NCBI GenBank assembly: GCA_025774205.1
Contig: JALGWK010000309.1
Coordinates: 1-5,781 of the forward strand
DNA from: a bacterium
Lineage (GTDB): Bacteria; Blakebacterota; Blakebacteria; Blakebacterales; Blakebacteraceae
DNA length: 5,781 nucleotides
Direction of reading: 5' to 3'
A program made the position numbers and the translations under genes. Of this stretch, positions 1 to 5,781 are shown in pieces; position 1 is the first letter of the stretch; each line of letters opens with the position of its first letter. Under the pieces are notes generated by a model. It saw only the letters and a list, made by a program, of their open reading frames with translations, ran no database searches and was not told the origin of the DNA.

Positions 1-183
1 GCCCCCGTCCGCACGTGCCACCACCGGCGGATTCTTCAGAACGCCGTCGGCGCTGAACCGCTCGATGAGCTGGGCCACCCGTTCGGTATCGGGGTCCTCG
101 TGGAGCACCACGTCATCCATCGAGACGATCTGTAGCTCCGGCAGTTCACCGATCTTCAGTTGTCCGTTCTGCTCTTCGGGCAT
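1..183 (-). CDS. ParB/Srx-fold protein, SerK/SbnI-like (N-terminal part only)
   Basis: Partial gene: 61 codons are visible and the frame runs off the left edge. The ATG at 183 is the first possible start, because two in-frame TGA codons lie just upstream (210-205). A GGGAAG ribosome site (197-192) sits 8 nt before it. The protein begins MPEEQNGQLK, then has a strand-helix pattern, IVSMDDVVLHEDPDTERV, followed by a helix and the segment DGVLKNPPVVA. This layout (position/address segment, helix, 'G-hydrophobic-x-x-PP-hydrophobic-V') is that of the ParB N-terminal/sulfiredoxin-like fold. The acidic HED-PD-ERV start resembles free-standing ParB-like proteins related to the free L-serine kinases SerK and SbnI more than chromosome-partitioning ParB, which has a different leader and a DNA-binding helix-turn-helix. 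The catalytic part is outside the window, so kinase activity is inference. It lies directly behind a Trp-type attenuator that should control it. Confidence 0.75.
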   Translation of the reverse strand, partial: MPEEQNGQLKIGELPELQIVSMDDVVLHEDPDTERVAQLIERFSADGVLKNPPVVARADGG

Positions 184-214
184 CTCCCGAGCTTCCCTTT
201 CTGGCTTTCATCAC

Positions 215-252
215 AAAAAAAAGGCCCACTGCAGGTTTTTCTGCAGCGGGCC
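215..252 (-). terminator. Intrinsic terminator (attenuator terminator)
   Basis: On the minus strand the arm at 252-241 (GGCCCGCTGCAG) pairs with 234-223 (CTGCAGTGGGCC) over 12 bp with a single G-U pair. The loop is the 6 nt at 240-235, and eight U residues (222-215) follow immediately. On the plus strand the wobble becomes an A-C mismatch and no T-run follows, so it works in one direction. It ends 31 nt before the ParB-like start codon and inside that gene's own leader, which marks it as a regulated terminator rather than the end of the preceding gene. Confidence 0.9.
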
Positions 253-345
253 CGAAAAAGTCCGGGTTTCAGGTCGGGTTACATGACGGTCCTCGCCACA
301 CGCCTCCCACTGCTCTGTTGCGAGCGCCACCACCAGGTGCGTGTG
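215..345 (-). promoter_or_regulatory. Trp-type transcription attenuator
   Basis: Mutually exclusive RNA stems can be read directly. The octamer GCAGTGGG occurs twice: at 313-306 inside the leader frame and at 232-225 in the 3' arm of the terminator. The upstream copy can pair with CCCGCTGC at 250-243 (8 bp, one G-U), which removes the 5' arm of the terminator: an antiterminator. A protecting structure is also visible. CACACGC (345-339), just before the three Trp codons, pairs with GCGTGTG (303-297), and inside it GCTC (325-322) pairs with GAGC (315-312), hiding the start of the octamer. A ribosome stalled at the Trp codons (335-327) would cover 345-339 and 325-322, free the octamer and favour antitermination. 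With enough Trp-tRNA the ribosome moves on and the more stable terminator forms. The logic is that of known trp leaders; the pairing is done by eye without energy calculation. Confidence 0.82.
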
Positions 346-362
346 CGGTTCCCTTTGATCAT
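279..362 (-). CDS. Trp-rich attenuator leader peptide (trpL-like)
   Basis: A 27-codon reading frame: ATG at 362-360, TAA at 281-279. The peptide starts MIKGNRTRTWWWRSQQ, with Trp at residues 10-12 encoded by three consecutive TGG codons (335-327). A good ribosome site, GGAAG (372-368), lies 5 nt before the ATG. The short basic peptide with a run of Trp followed by Arg resembles trp leader peptides, for example the WW-R of E. coli TrpL and the WWW of rhizobial and actinobacterial trpE leaders. It is not expected to act as a protein; its translation senses charged tRNA-Trp. The frame overlaps the competing RNA stems and ends 27 nt before the terminator stem. The tail after the Trp codons is longer than in E. 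coli, and the antiterminator octamer is encoded within it (codons 17-19). It is too short for routine gene callers. Confidence 0.82.
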   Translation of the reverse strand: MIKGNRTRTWWWRSQQSSGRRVARTVM

Positions 363-426
363 GTTCTCTTCCGTCCTGATCCCTCTCGGAGCGTGGCTTT
401 TAACCGGGCCACTGAATGTCGAGGCT

Positions 427-456
427 CCAATAAGCACCCATTTTCCGGAGCGTCAA
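427..456 (-). promoter_or_regulatory. Candidate promoter of the attenuated operon
   Basis: TTGACG at 456-451 matches five of six -35 positions. A -10 element is less clear: TTATTG at 433-428 (17-bp spacing, preceded by TGC as in an extended -10) or TATTGG at 432-427 (18 bp). Either would start RNA near 420, giving about 60 nt of leader before the 27-codon frame, a normal size for an attenuator. The -35 lies a few bases after the stop codon of the PHP gene. Two copies of TCCGGA (463-458 and 449-444) flank the -35, the first within a 10-bp perfect palindrome at 465-456. The weak -10 keeps confidence moderate. Confidence 0.45.
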
Positions 457-467
457 GTCCGGACTCA

Positions 468-1682
468 CTACCGATCGGGAATGACCGGCTGAGTCCAGGC
501 GTACTCGGGGGCCTCCTCGCCGGCCGCCGGATTCTCATGCATCTTCGAAGAGACAACCCTCGCCCTGACATAGAGTTCATCGCCCTGATACCGGTATTTC
601 GCTGATCTACCGGACGTCTCCTGCAAAACCTCGCCGATCTCGCCGACCACACCATCCACCATTCTGGTGCCGATGAACTGGATGGTATGAGTCACGCCCT
701 CCTCAGGCTGGACCCGGATGGAATACCTCGATCGGGTATGGCTGACATCCTCCAGGTCGACACCGGTCGAGGAGTAGAAATCGCCGGCGCTGATCGACTG
801 CACGATCGCCTCAACCGACAGCTCGTCCGCCCGCACCTGGATCCATCCCCGTCCGGGATGAGACACGTCCGGTGTGAAGGAGTGGTAGTTGTGGGTATCA
901 TCGACCGCCAGGCCATAGAGAAGCTCCGATCCGCCACCAGCCAGTCGCCTGGCAAGCGCGATATCCCATACTTCATCCATACCGGGATGGGTCTCATCCC
1001 CATAATTATTGCAGCCGGTGCTGCCGTTGTAGATCTCGAAAAGATGGGTGCCCCGCATGTCTGCAAGCTGCTCGGGGGTAAGGGCCCAGCGCCAGTTCGT
1101 ATGGTTGATATGCGCAATCATCGTGCGTCCGAGCCGCTCGGCCTGCTCATTGACGGCAGCGAGGTTCCGCTCAACGTTTTCCATGATGGTGTCGCCGCCC
1201 TGAGTGGGGATCAGTTCAGCCAGATTCAGCACGTTGAAGTGGAGAGGCTTTCCTTCTGCTCCATCGCTGATTTCTTCGCCATCGACGTAGAGGAATTCTC
1301 CCGGTTCCTCGAAGAAGCTCTTCACCTCCTCCAGGGTCTTCAGCCTCATCTCGAAGCGTCCCTCATTTGTCCGGGTCTCAACCCATTCCCGGCCGAAGCG
1401 TGCCCTGAGGTCTTCGAGGTACTGGTTGGAGATCCGTCCCCTCTCACCGACCGTGATCCAGCGCTCACCGCGGGCAATGCGGTCGTGTTCGGTCATGACC
1501 AGGAAGTGGTACCCGTTCGAATGATACCAGTCGCCGACCTCCTCAAGGGTTGCGTCACCGTCACTCCACAGGGAATGGGTGTGGGTGTTGCCGCGGTACC
1601 ACTGACCGTTCTCCCCGGCTGAACAACCGGCGATCATGATACCAGCCGCCAGAACCACGACCAGGCTCACCAACTTCTTCAT
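468..1682 (-). CDS. PHP-fold metallohydrolase lipoprotein, CehA/McbA-like
   Basis: 404 residues. The start at 1682 is set by an AGGAGGG ribosome site with a 7-nt spacer and by the signal peptide that begins there: MKK, a hydrophobic stretch to residue 18, and a lipobox IAGC with Cys20 as the predicted lipidated residue. Ser follows the Cys, so in a diderm the lipoprotein would be expected to reach the outer membrane. The mature part is a PHP-type metal-binding domain: NTHTHS (His34, His36), Asp41 in SDG, EHD at 65-67, GEEIS at 135-139, His148 in HFN, AHINH (His191, His194) and DDTH at 261-264. These are the usual PHP ligand positions, and none seems lost. The C-terminal about 100 residues look like the beta-rich tail of this family and end in AWTQPVI. 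CehA/McbA members include carbamate-ester hydrolases, but the family is broad and the substrate here is unknown. Two stop codons in a row (TAG TGA) end it. Confidence 0.88.
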   Translation of the reverse strand: MKKLVSLVVVLAAGIMIAGCSAGENGQWYRGNTHTHSLWSDGDATLEEVGDWYHSNGYHFLVMTEHDRIARGERWITVGERGRISNQYLEDLRARFGREWVETRTNEGRFEMRLKTLEEVKSFFEEPGEFLYVDGEEISDGAEGKPLHFNVLNLAELIPTQGGDTIMENVERNLAAVNEQAERLGRTMIAHINHTNWRWALTPEQLADMRGTHLFEIYNGSTGCNNYGDETHPGMDEVWDIALARRLAGGGSELLYGLAVDDTHNYHSFTPDVSHPGRGWIQVRADELSVEAIVQSISAGDFYSSTGVDLEDVSHTRSRYSIRVQPEEGVTHTIQFIGTRMVDGVVGEIGEVLQETSGRSAKYRYQGDELYVRARVVSSKMHENPAAGEEAPEYAWTQPVIPDR

Positions 1683-1762
1683 CGCGGGACCCTCCTGAAC
1701 AGATTCACATCCGACATCGGCGGAGCTGCGCGTTCCGGACAGCGGAGCGCGACTCATAGTGA

Positions 1763-1778
1763 CAGGGAAAGTATATCA
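1763..1778 (-). promoter_or_regulatory. Extended -10 promoter of the PHP lipoprotein gene
   Basis: The minus strand reads TGA-TATACT at 1778-1770: a TGn extension followed by a -10 hexamer matching TATAAT in five of six positions. No convincing -35 is present 16-18 bp upstream, which is common for extended -10 promoters. RNA would start near 1763, giving about 80 nt of untranslated leader before the ATG at 1682. It also argues against the in-frame ATG at 1757, which would lie only a few bases from the RNA start without a ribosome site. Confidence 0.6.
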
Positions 1779-1849
1779 GGAACAGTCAGAAGGGAAGGTT
1801 CGCGGGACAGGCAGGGTACACCGGTTCGTAATTCGTCAGGCGATTGGTT

Positions 1850-2302
1850 TCAGACCGAGGTCCCGTTGTGGTTCATCTCCACGGCCTGCTTGAGATCGAT
1901 CAGCCAGCCGGCGAGGGAGGCTTCCAGAGTCTTCTGTGCCTTCCCCTTCATGAGGCTGATGAGCCAGCCCTCCATCGACTCCTCGGTCTTGAGGATCGTG
2001 CCATCTCCGTCAGCCTCGAGGGTCCACAGATGTCGGGCGCTGGTTCCGGCGCCCCTGCCGGTCCAGCTGATCCGTCTCGATTCCTCGACCTCCTCCAGGG
2101 TGGAGGTGATCTTCACTCCCCCCGAGGTCCACTTGAATTCGGAACCGGGTGAGAGTTCACCCACCAGTTTCGAGGTCGAAATGTCAGGATTCCAGGTATG
2201 CCAGCCGTTGATATCGGCATGTACCTTCCAGACATCTGCCGGAGACGCGTCAATGCGGATCTCTTTTTCGGCTACAGCGGGTGCCTGTCTGTTGATTTCC
2301 AC
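1850..2302 (-). CDS. SRPBCC (START-like) family protein
   Basis: 150 residues if it starts at GTG 2302, the usual length for this fold. That start gives VEINRQAPAVAEKEIRIDA, which begins right at the first strand as in relatives, with a purine-rich GAGAGAGG 10 nt before it. The in-frame ATG at 2335 would add 11 residues (MVHRGERGCNA) without a better site and looks non-coding. The fold signature is clear: 'EKEIRIDASPADVWKVHADINGWHTWNPDI' split as strand, helix and the W-x-x-W-N-P turn (about residues 12-40), then G-S-E-F-K-W and a series of beta strands, ending in a long amphipathic helix (LEASLAGWLIDLKQAVE). Such proteins enclose a hydrophobic cavity and bind or act on small lipophilic ligands; the ligand here cannot be named. 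No signal peptide is seen, so it is likely cytosolic. It lies 122 nt after the helicase gene; co-transcription is possible, as no terminator separates them. Confidence 0.85.
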   Translation of the reverse strand: MEINRQAPAVAEKEIRIDASPADVWKVHADINGWHTWNPDISTSKLVGELSPGSEFKWTSGGVKITSTLEEVEESRRISWTGRGAGTSARHLWTLEADGDGTILKTEESMEGWLISLMKGKAQKTLEASLAGWLIDLKQAVEMNHNGTSV

Positions 2303-2424
2303 AGCGTTACAGCCTCTCTCCCCACGGTGTACCATCGGCCCCGACCGGCATGGATGGTTCCATCCTGATACTCGATCGACCTCGCGCTTGTTTCAACCGG
2401 ACACCCTGTTTGTGGGATACACCG

Positions 2425-5415
2425 TCAGATGGTTACACGTTCAGACGTTGAAAGAGCCCATATCTCCGAACTGACCGGGCGCCCGGATACGCCGGTGAGC
2501 AGCATCCGATAGGCCATGAGCTGTCCCTGGTAGCGATCCTTGAGGGCGCCGTTCGAGATGATACCGGTCTTGTAATCCACGATGAGGAGATCCCCTGAAG
2601 CGTTCTCCAGGATGAGGTCGGCGGTACCGGTCAGGACCGAAATATCGGTGCCCGCGAAACTGATCAACTCATCGGGGATATCGGTGACCGCCATCGGCCA
2701 CTCAGCCGCCGCCATCGGCCACTCAGCCGCCATCGGCAGCCAGCCCTCCGATCCGGCTGTTTCCATCAGCGCCAGACCATTTTCGACCAGTTGACGACAC
2801 TCATCTTCCAGTCCGGCCGGATCGGCCGGATCGGCAACCAGCCTGCAGACCTCTCCGGCGTTCGCCTCCCCGGAGAGGAGGAGTTCCATTGCCTCGTGCA
2901 CCCGTGTCCCGCGCAACTTCGCGTACCATGAACTCCGCTCGATCGGGAAGTCCCCGCCACTCTCTTCAGATCCTGGCTCATCCCCCTGCCACCGCCCGAG
3001 ACCGGAAGCTCGGGCAGCTCGTGACAGCCACGCCTGTTTGACGACCTGCCGCCAGGCAGTCCGCGCCTCTTCCCGGTGCCCGACCGCGACCATGATCTCT
3101 TCATCGGTGGGAGCGGTCAGATCGCGGGGCAGACGATGGTGGCGGAGTTCCACCTGCTCCGGTTCAGGCGGAGAGACCCATTCAACCAGCCCTCCTTCCG
3201 ACATTTCCTCTTCCGCCAGTTTCCTGAGACCGTACTCCAGCGGCTGGAGGAATCCCTTCCCGGCTTCTACCTCGGAAGAGCGACTGCAGACGACCACATG
3301 CTCACGAGCCCGCGTAAAGGCCACATAGAGCATCCGTTTCCCTTCTCTGTCCTGCTCCTCTTCCTCCGCGCTCTTTCGGTCGGGCCAGTCGTACGGTTTC
3401 AACCGGGCGTCCCTGACCGCCACCGTGCCCTGTTCCCGGTCGGGGATCGCGGTGTCCTTGAAGGTCGGTGAGTAACTGCGGTCGAGGAGCGCCACCACCG
3501 GGAACTCCAACCCCTTGGCGGAGTGGATCGTCATGATCGTCACGGCTCCCCCTCCCTCCCCGACCAGCCCTGACTCCTCCTCCACGGCCGCCTGCTGCTG
3601 TTTTTCGAGATACCGCGCCAGACCGGGAAGGGTACCGGCTTCGGCGGCGCCGGCACCGGCCAGGGTCGTCGCGGCCTCTTCCCAGGCTCCGGCGATATCG
3701 AGCAGTTTGAGCAGGTTCGCCATCCGACGCTCCCCGTCAGGCTTGAGGGCGTGCAGGGGCAGAGCCCTGGTCCGATCGAAGATGGCCCGCAGCACTTCCG
3801 ACGGGGCCATGAAGGAAGTGTCGTGGTGCAGGTCGGCCAGGATCTCCCTGGCAACCAGCAGCGGAGCGTCCTCCTCGGGATCGAGATGCCCGTCCGGGAC
3901 CGCCGCCAGGTCCTCCAGGTAACTGAAACTGCCGGCGCTTGCCGCGAGTCTGACAAGGCTCTCGTCTGATACCCCGAAGTAGGGGGAGCGGAGGGCTGCC
4001 ACGATGGCTACTTCATCGGAAGGATCGGCCAGAGCCCTGAGCACCGGGATCGTCTGGACGATCTCCAGTCGGTGGAAGAACTCCCGTCCCCGGGTGAGGC
4101 GGCACGGGATCCCATACCGTTCGAGCTCCCGTTCGAAAATCCGAACCCCGGTATAGGTTCTGACCAGGATCGCGATATCCCCATAATCAAGTGGTCGGTC
4201 CTCACCCGATTCCCGGTCGGGGATATGCATTCGCCCCGCAATCCTGCTCTCTATCCAGCCCGCCAGCGCCCGCGCTTCCGCGATCCGCAGATCATCCGTT
4301 TTCGGACCGCGCTCTTCATCACCCGGACCCATCCGCTCGAGAACCGGATCGAGATCGAGCAGGCTCACCACCGGCGCGGAATCGCCCTCGTCCCGCCAGG
4401 CCGACAGATCGTGATAATCACCCTCGGGGAGGATATCCCGGAAGAGGCGGTTGGCGAGGTTCACCAGCCCCGGTCTGCTTCGGAAATTGACTGCCAGCCT
4501 CGCCTCGGTTCCCGCTTTCAGCACCTGTTCGCGCACCTGCCTGAACAGGGCCAGGTCGGCCCGCCGGAACCGGTAGATACTCTGATTCGTGTCTCCGACC
4601 AGGAAGAGCCGCCCCTCGGCCGGCACCGCCTCAGCCAGAGTCTCCGCCCTTACCTCCGGAGCCTCTGCCAGACGCATCACGATCCTTGCCTGGATCGGAT
4701 CGGTATCCTGGAACTCATCGATCAGGATGCACCGGTACTGCTCCTTGATCTCCCTGGCGATCCCGTCATCGGACTCGAGCAGCCGTTCGGTTGCCAGGAG
4801 CAGATCATCGAAATCGAGGGCCCCCATCTCCTCTTTCCGGCGGCGGAAGATCGCGCCGATCTCCTCCGCGATCTCGACCATGATCCTGAGCATGGTGCTC
4901 TCGTAACCGGCGATCGCGGCCTTCTTCCGGCCTGACAACCCCCCCCAGGCCGGCTTCAGCCTGCCAAAGGCGATCCCGGCCTCCTCGTCCTTCTCCCATT
5001 TCGTTTTCGCTCCCGCCGTCGCGCCGACCTTCAACGGACCCAGAATACCCGCCCGGTCGTGTATGTCGGAGGCGGGGTCGGTCAACGCCGCTGCCCTGGA
5101 AATCACTTCGGATGCCTGTCCGATGAGCGTATCCCTGCCCTTTACCTGATCCGCGAAACCGACGATCTCACGGGCGGTATCGAGCAGGTCCCCGATCACG
5201 TCATCGATGCTCTCGAAACCCTCTCCCGGCATCTCGGTTTCCAGGTCGGGGAACCTCAGTACCGCTTTGACCAGGTCACGCAGGCTGCCCAGGCCCGCGC
5301 CCGCCAGCAGGGGGCCCTGCAGCGTGCTCTCGGTCGAAGCTCTCAACCGTTCCACCTCCGCGGCCACGACCGAGTCGAGCAGCAGATCGGAGGCGAGCTG
5401 ATCGAGGACAACGAA
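2425..5415 (-). CDS. AddA/RecB-type helicase-nuclease, main part (after frameshift)
   Basis: This piece carries the protein from just after Walker A to its C terminus. In-frame similarity to the family begins at FVVLDQLASDLLLDSVV (5415 onward); the first usable start in this frame is a GTG at 5367 without a ribosome site, giving 980 residues. Numbering from that GTG, superfamily 1A motifs follow in order: Walker B ILIDEFQDTDP (214-224), motif III FLVGDTNQSIYRFRRAD (255-271), motif IV NFRSRPG (294-300), motif V TIMTIHSAKGLEFP (610-623) and motif VI RMLYVAFTRARE (678-689). A PD-(D/E)XK nuclease domain ends the protein: GTRVHE (His824), GTADL (Asp917), VDYKT (Asp931, Lys933) and the Y-x-x-Q-x-x-x-Y-like segment with Gln949 and Tyr953. 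All catalytic residues are intact. Such subunits unwind and trim double-strand breaks before RecA loading, usually with an AddB partner, which is not in this window. An EWPMA repeat is noted separately. Confidence 0.9.
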   Translation of the reverse strand, partial: FVVLDQLASDLLLDSVVAAEVERLRASTESTLQGPLLAGAGLGSLRDLVKAVLRFPDLETEMPGEGFESIDDVIGDLLDTAREIVGFADQVKGRDTLIGQASEVISRAAALTDPASDIHDRAGILGPLKVGATAGAKTKWEKDEEAGIAFGRLKPAWGGLSGRKKAAIAGYESTMLRIMVEIAEEIGAIFRRRKEEMGALDFDDLLLATERLLESDDGIAREIKEQYRCILIDEFQDTDPIQARIVMRLAEAPEVRAETLAEAVPAEGRLFLVGDTNQSIYRFRRADLALFRQVREQVLKAGTEARLAVNFRSRPGLVNLANRLFRDILPEGDYHDLSAWRDEGDSAPVVSLLDLDPVLERMGPGDEERGPKTDDLRIAEARALAGWIESRIAGRMHIPDRESGEDRPLDYGDIAILVRTYTGVRIFERELERYGIPCRLTRGREFFHRLEIVQTIPVLRALADPSDEVAIVAALRSPYFGVSDESLVRLAASAGSFSYLEDLAAVPDGHLDPEEDAPLLVAREILADLHHDTSFMAPSEVLRAIFDRTRALPLHALKPDGERRMANLLKLLDIAGAWEEAATTLAGAGAAEAGTLPGLARYLEKQQQAAVEEESGLVGEGGGAVTIMTIHSAKGLEFPVVALLDRSYSPTFKDTAIPDREQGTVAVRDARLKPYDWPDRKSAEEEEQDREGKRMLYVAFTRAREHVVVCSRSSEVEAGKGFLQPLEYGLRKLAEEEMSEGGLVEWVSPPEPEQVELRHHRLPRDLTAPTDEEIMVAVGHREEARTAWRQVVKQAWLSRAARASGLGRWQGDEPGSEESGGDFPIERSSWYAKLRGTRVHEAMELLLSGEANAGEVCRLVADPADPAGLEDECRQLVENGLALMETAGSEGWLPMAAEWPMAAAEWPMAVTDIPDELISFAGTDISVLTGTADLILENASGDLLIVDYKTGIISNGALKDRYQGQLMAYRMLLTGVSGRPVSSEIWALSTSERVTI
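2691..2737 (-). repeat. Short in-frame tandem repeat in the nuclease domain
   Basis: On the plus strand CCATCGGCCACTCAGCCG occurs at 2691-2708 and again at 2712-2729, with a third partial copy (CCATCGGC) at 2730-2737. Spacings are 21 and 18 nt, so the frame is kept. It encodes PMAAEWPMAAAEWPMAV, a duplicated EWPMA segment just before the catalytic GTADL motif. This looks like replication slippage in a tolerant linker or strand. Confidence 0.8.
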
Positions 5416-5768
5416 GCCTCGATCGGACGGGTGGAGATGAGCGACCGGCAGAATCCGTGGATCGTCGTCAACGGCGAAAGATCCACGCTTCCGAGGGCCT
5501 TCTTCCGGTTCTGCGCGACATCCTCCGCGGGCGGTTCGGGAACCCGGGAGAGTCCCTCCCGGACCCGTTCCCGCAGTTCGGCGGCAGCCTTGTCGGTGAA
5601 CGTGATCCCCACGATCTTCTCAAGCTCGGTTCCCGCGTCCACCAGTCCGATGATCCGGTCGACCAGAACCCGGGTCTTCCCCGTTCCGGCCCCGGCACCG
5701 ACCGCGAAGCTCGTCAGCTGATCTTCGACCAGCCGCTTTCTCTCCAGGTGATCCACCGGCGGCGACAC
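5343..5768 (-). CDS. AddA/RecB-type helicase-nuclease, N-terminal part (before frameshift)
   Basis: This frame starts at GTG 5768, and remains open to the right edge of the window (four more codons), so the true start could lie slightly outside; a GGGAG directly abuts the GTG. It encodes the nucleotide-binding start of a UvrD/AddA-type helicase: Walker A GAGAGTGKT at residues 24-32 (Lys31), motif Ia ITFTDKAAAELRERV and motif Ib TIHGFCRSL, then RPIEA (to about 5418). After that the frame leaves the family pattern (SLSSISSPPICCSTRSW) and stops at 5343, while the continuing family sequence is found in another frame from 5415. Alone this 141-residue product would have the ATP-binding loop without Walker B and cannot be a working helicase. 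Joined with the following piece it would give a protein of about 1,110 residues, typical for AddA-like subunits. Both fragments were surely one gene. Confidence 0.88.
   Translation of the reverse strand: MSPPVDHLERKRLVEDQLTSFAVGAGAGTGKTRVLVDRIIGLVDAGTELEKIVGITFTDKAAAELRERVREGLSRVPEPPAEDVAQNRKKALGSVDLSPLTTIHGFCRSLISTRPIEASLSSISSPPICCSTRSWPRRWNG
5413..5420 (-). other. Frameshift junction in the helicase-nuclease gene
   Basis: Reading the minus strand, the upstream frame ends its family-like sequence at ATC-GAG-GC (Ile-Glu-Ala) and the downstream frame begins at TTC-GTT-GTC-CTC-GAT (F-V-V-L-D), so the sequence is short by one base, or 3n+1 bases. No homopolymer or slippery heptamer is present. 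Related proteins generally carry about five more residues (of the type GLDPG) between the E-A and the F-x-V-L-D, so a loss of about 16 bases explains the shift better than a single missing base. Confidence 0.8.
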
Positions 5769-5781
5769 TCCCGTACGATCG

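Noticed and set aside
444-463. TCCGGA hairpin after the PHP gene as its terminator
   Set aside because: The stem has 6 bp with an 8-nt loop, but AAATGGG follows instead of a U-run; the sequence fits the promoter better.
253-467. A tRNA or T-box riboswitch in the leader before the ParB-like gene
   Set aside because: No cloverleaf, TTCGA-type T-arm or T-box consensus is present; the Trp-codon leader frame and competing stems explain the region.
687-1622. A 311-codon open frame on the plus strand
   Set aside because: It lies wholly antisense to the PHP lipoprotein gene, has no ribosome site or recognisable domain, and is explained by the codon bias of the GC-rich opposite strand.
1683-1757. 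A longer start for the PHP gene at ATG 1757
   Set aside because: It would place 25 polar residues before a classic lipoprotein signal, has no ribosome site, and lies within a few bases of the predicted RNA start.
2303-2335. A longer start for the SRPBCC gene at ATG 2335
   Set aside because: The extra 11 residues do not resemble the family, whose members typically begin close to the E-I-N-R-Q-A-P segment; GTG 2302 has the better purine-rich upstream sequence.
2352-2365. Hairpin GGATGG/CCATCC after the helicase gene as a terminator
   Set aside because: The loop would be only 2 nt and no U-run follows on either strand.
2325-2424. Inverted repeat CGGTGTA / TACACCG flanking the helicase-SRPBCC gap
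   Set aside because: Seven-bp arms separated by 86 nt can easily arise by chance, and no function fits the placement.
4072-4935. A 287-codon open frame on the plus strand
   Set aside because: It is antisense to the helicase motif region; its sequence is low-complexity and rich in Pro, Arg and Asp, with no family pattern.
5059-5721. A 220-codon open frame on the plus strand
   Set aside because: It is antisense to the helicase N-terminal region and spans the frameshift; no domain or ribosome site supports it.

Overview
This is bacterial chromosomal DNA, GC-rich (roughly 60% by eye), with strong Shine-Dalgarno sites, an sigma70-like extended -10 promoter and a lipoprotein signal peptide. I cannot fix the phylum. 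All genes I can support lie on the minus strand, so transcription runs from high to low coordinates; the long plus-strand reading frames are antisense shadows.

Layout in the direction of transcription. (1) 5768 to 2425: a large AddA/RecB-type DNA helicase-nuclease. It is split by one frameshift near 5413-5420 into an N-terminal piece with Walker A and a long piece holding all other helicase motifs and a C-terminal PD-(D/E)XK nuclease. (2) 2302 to 1850: a small SRPBCC (START-like) ligand-binding-fold protein. (3) 1682 to 468: a secreted PHP-fold lipoprotein of the CehA/McbA metallohydrolase type, with its own extended -10 promoter. (4) 456 to 215: a compact regulatory leader. (5) 183 to 1: the beginning of a ParB/Srx-fold protein resembling the SerK/SbnI group, cut by the window edge.

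The most interesting element is the leader in region 4. A tiny 27-codon reading frame with its own ribosome-binding site carries three consecutive Trp codons. It is followed by an intrinsic terminator (12-bp stem, U8), and an octamer inside the leader frame duplicates the terminator's 3' arm, so it can pair with the 5' arm as an antiterminator. A further stem spanning the Trp codons can sequester that octamer. This is the complete logic of a tryptophan attenuator (trpL type), placed directly in front of a ParB-like gene rather than in front of a visible trp gene. It predicts that the ParB-like gene, and whatever follows it outside the window, is induced by shortage of charged tRNA-Trp. If the protein is a free-serine kinase, as SerK and SbnI are, a link through O-phosphoserine and tryptophan synthesis is possible but speculative.

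The genes do not form one obvious pathway. The helicase-nuclease belongs to double-strand-break repair, the SRPBCC and PHP genes appear to be separate units, and the attenuated ParB-like gene starts a new operon that leaves the window.
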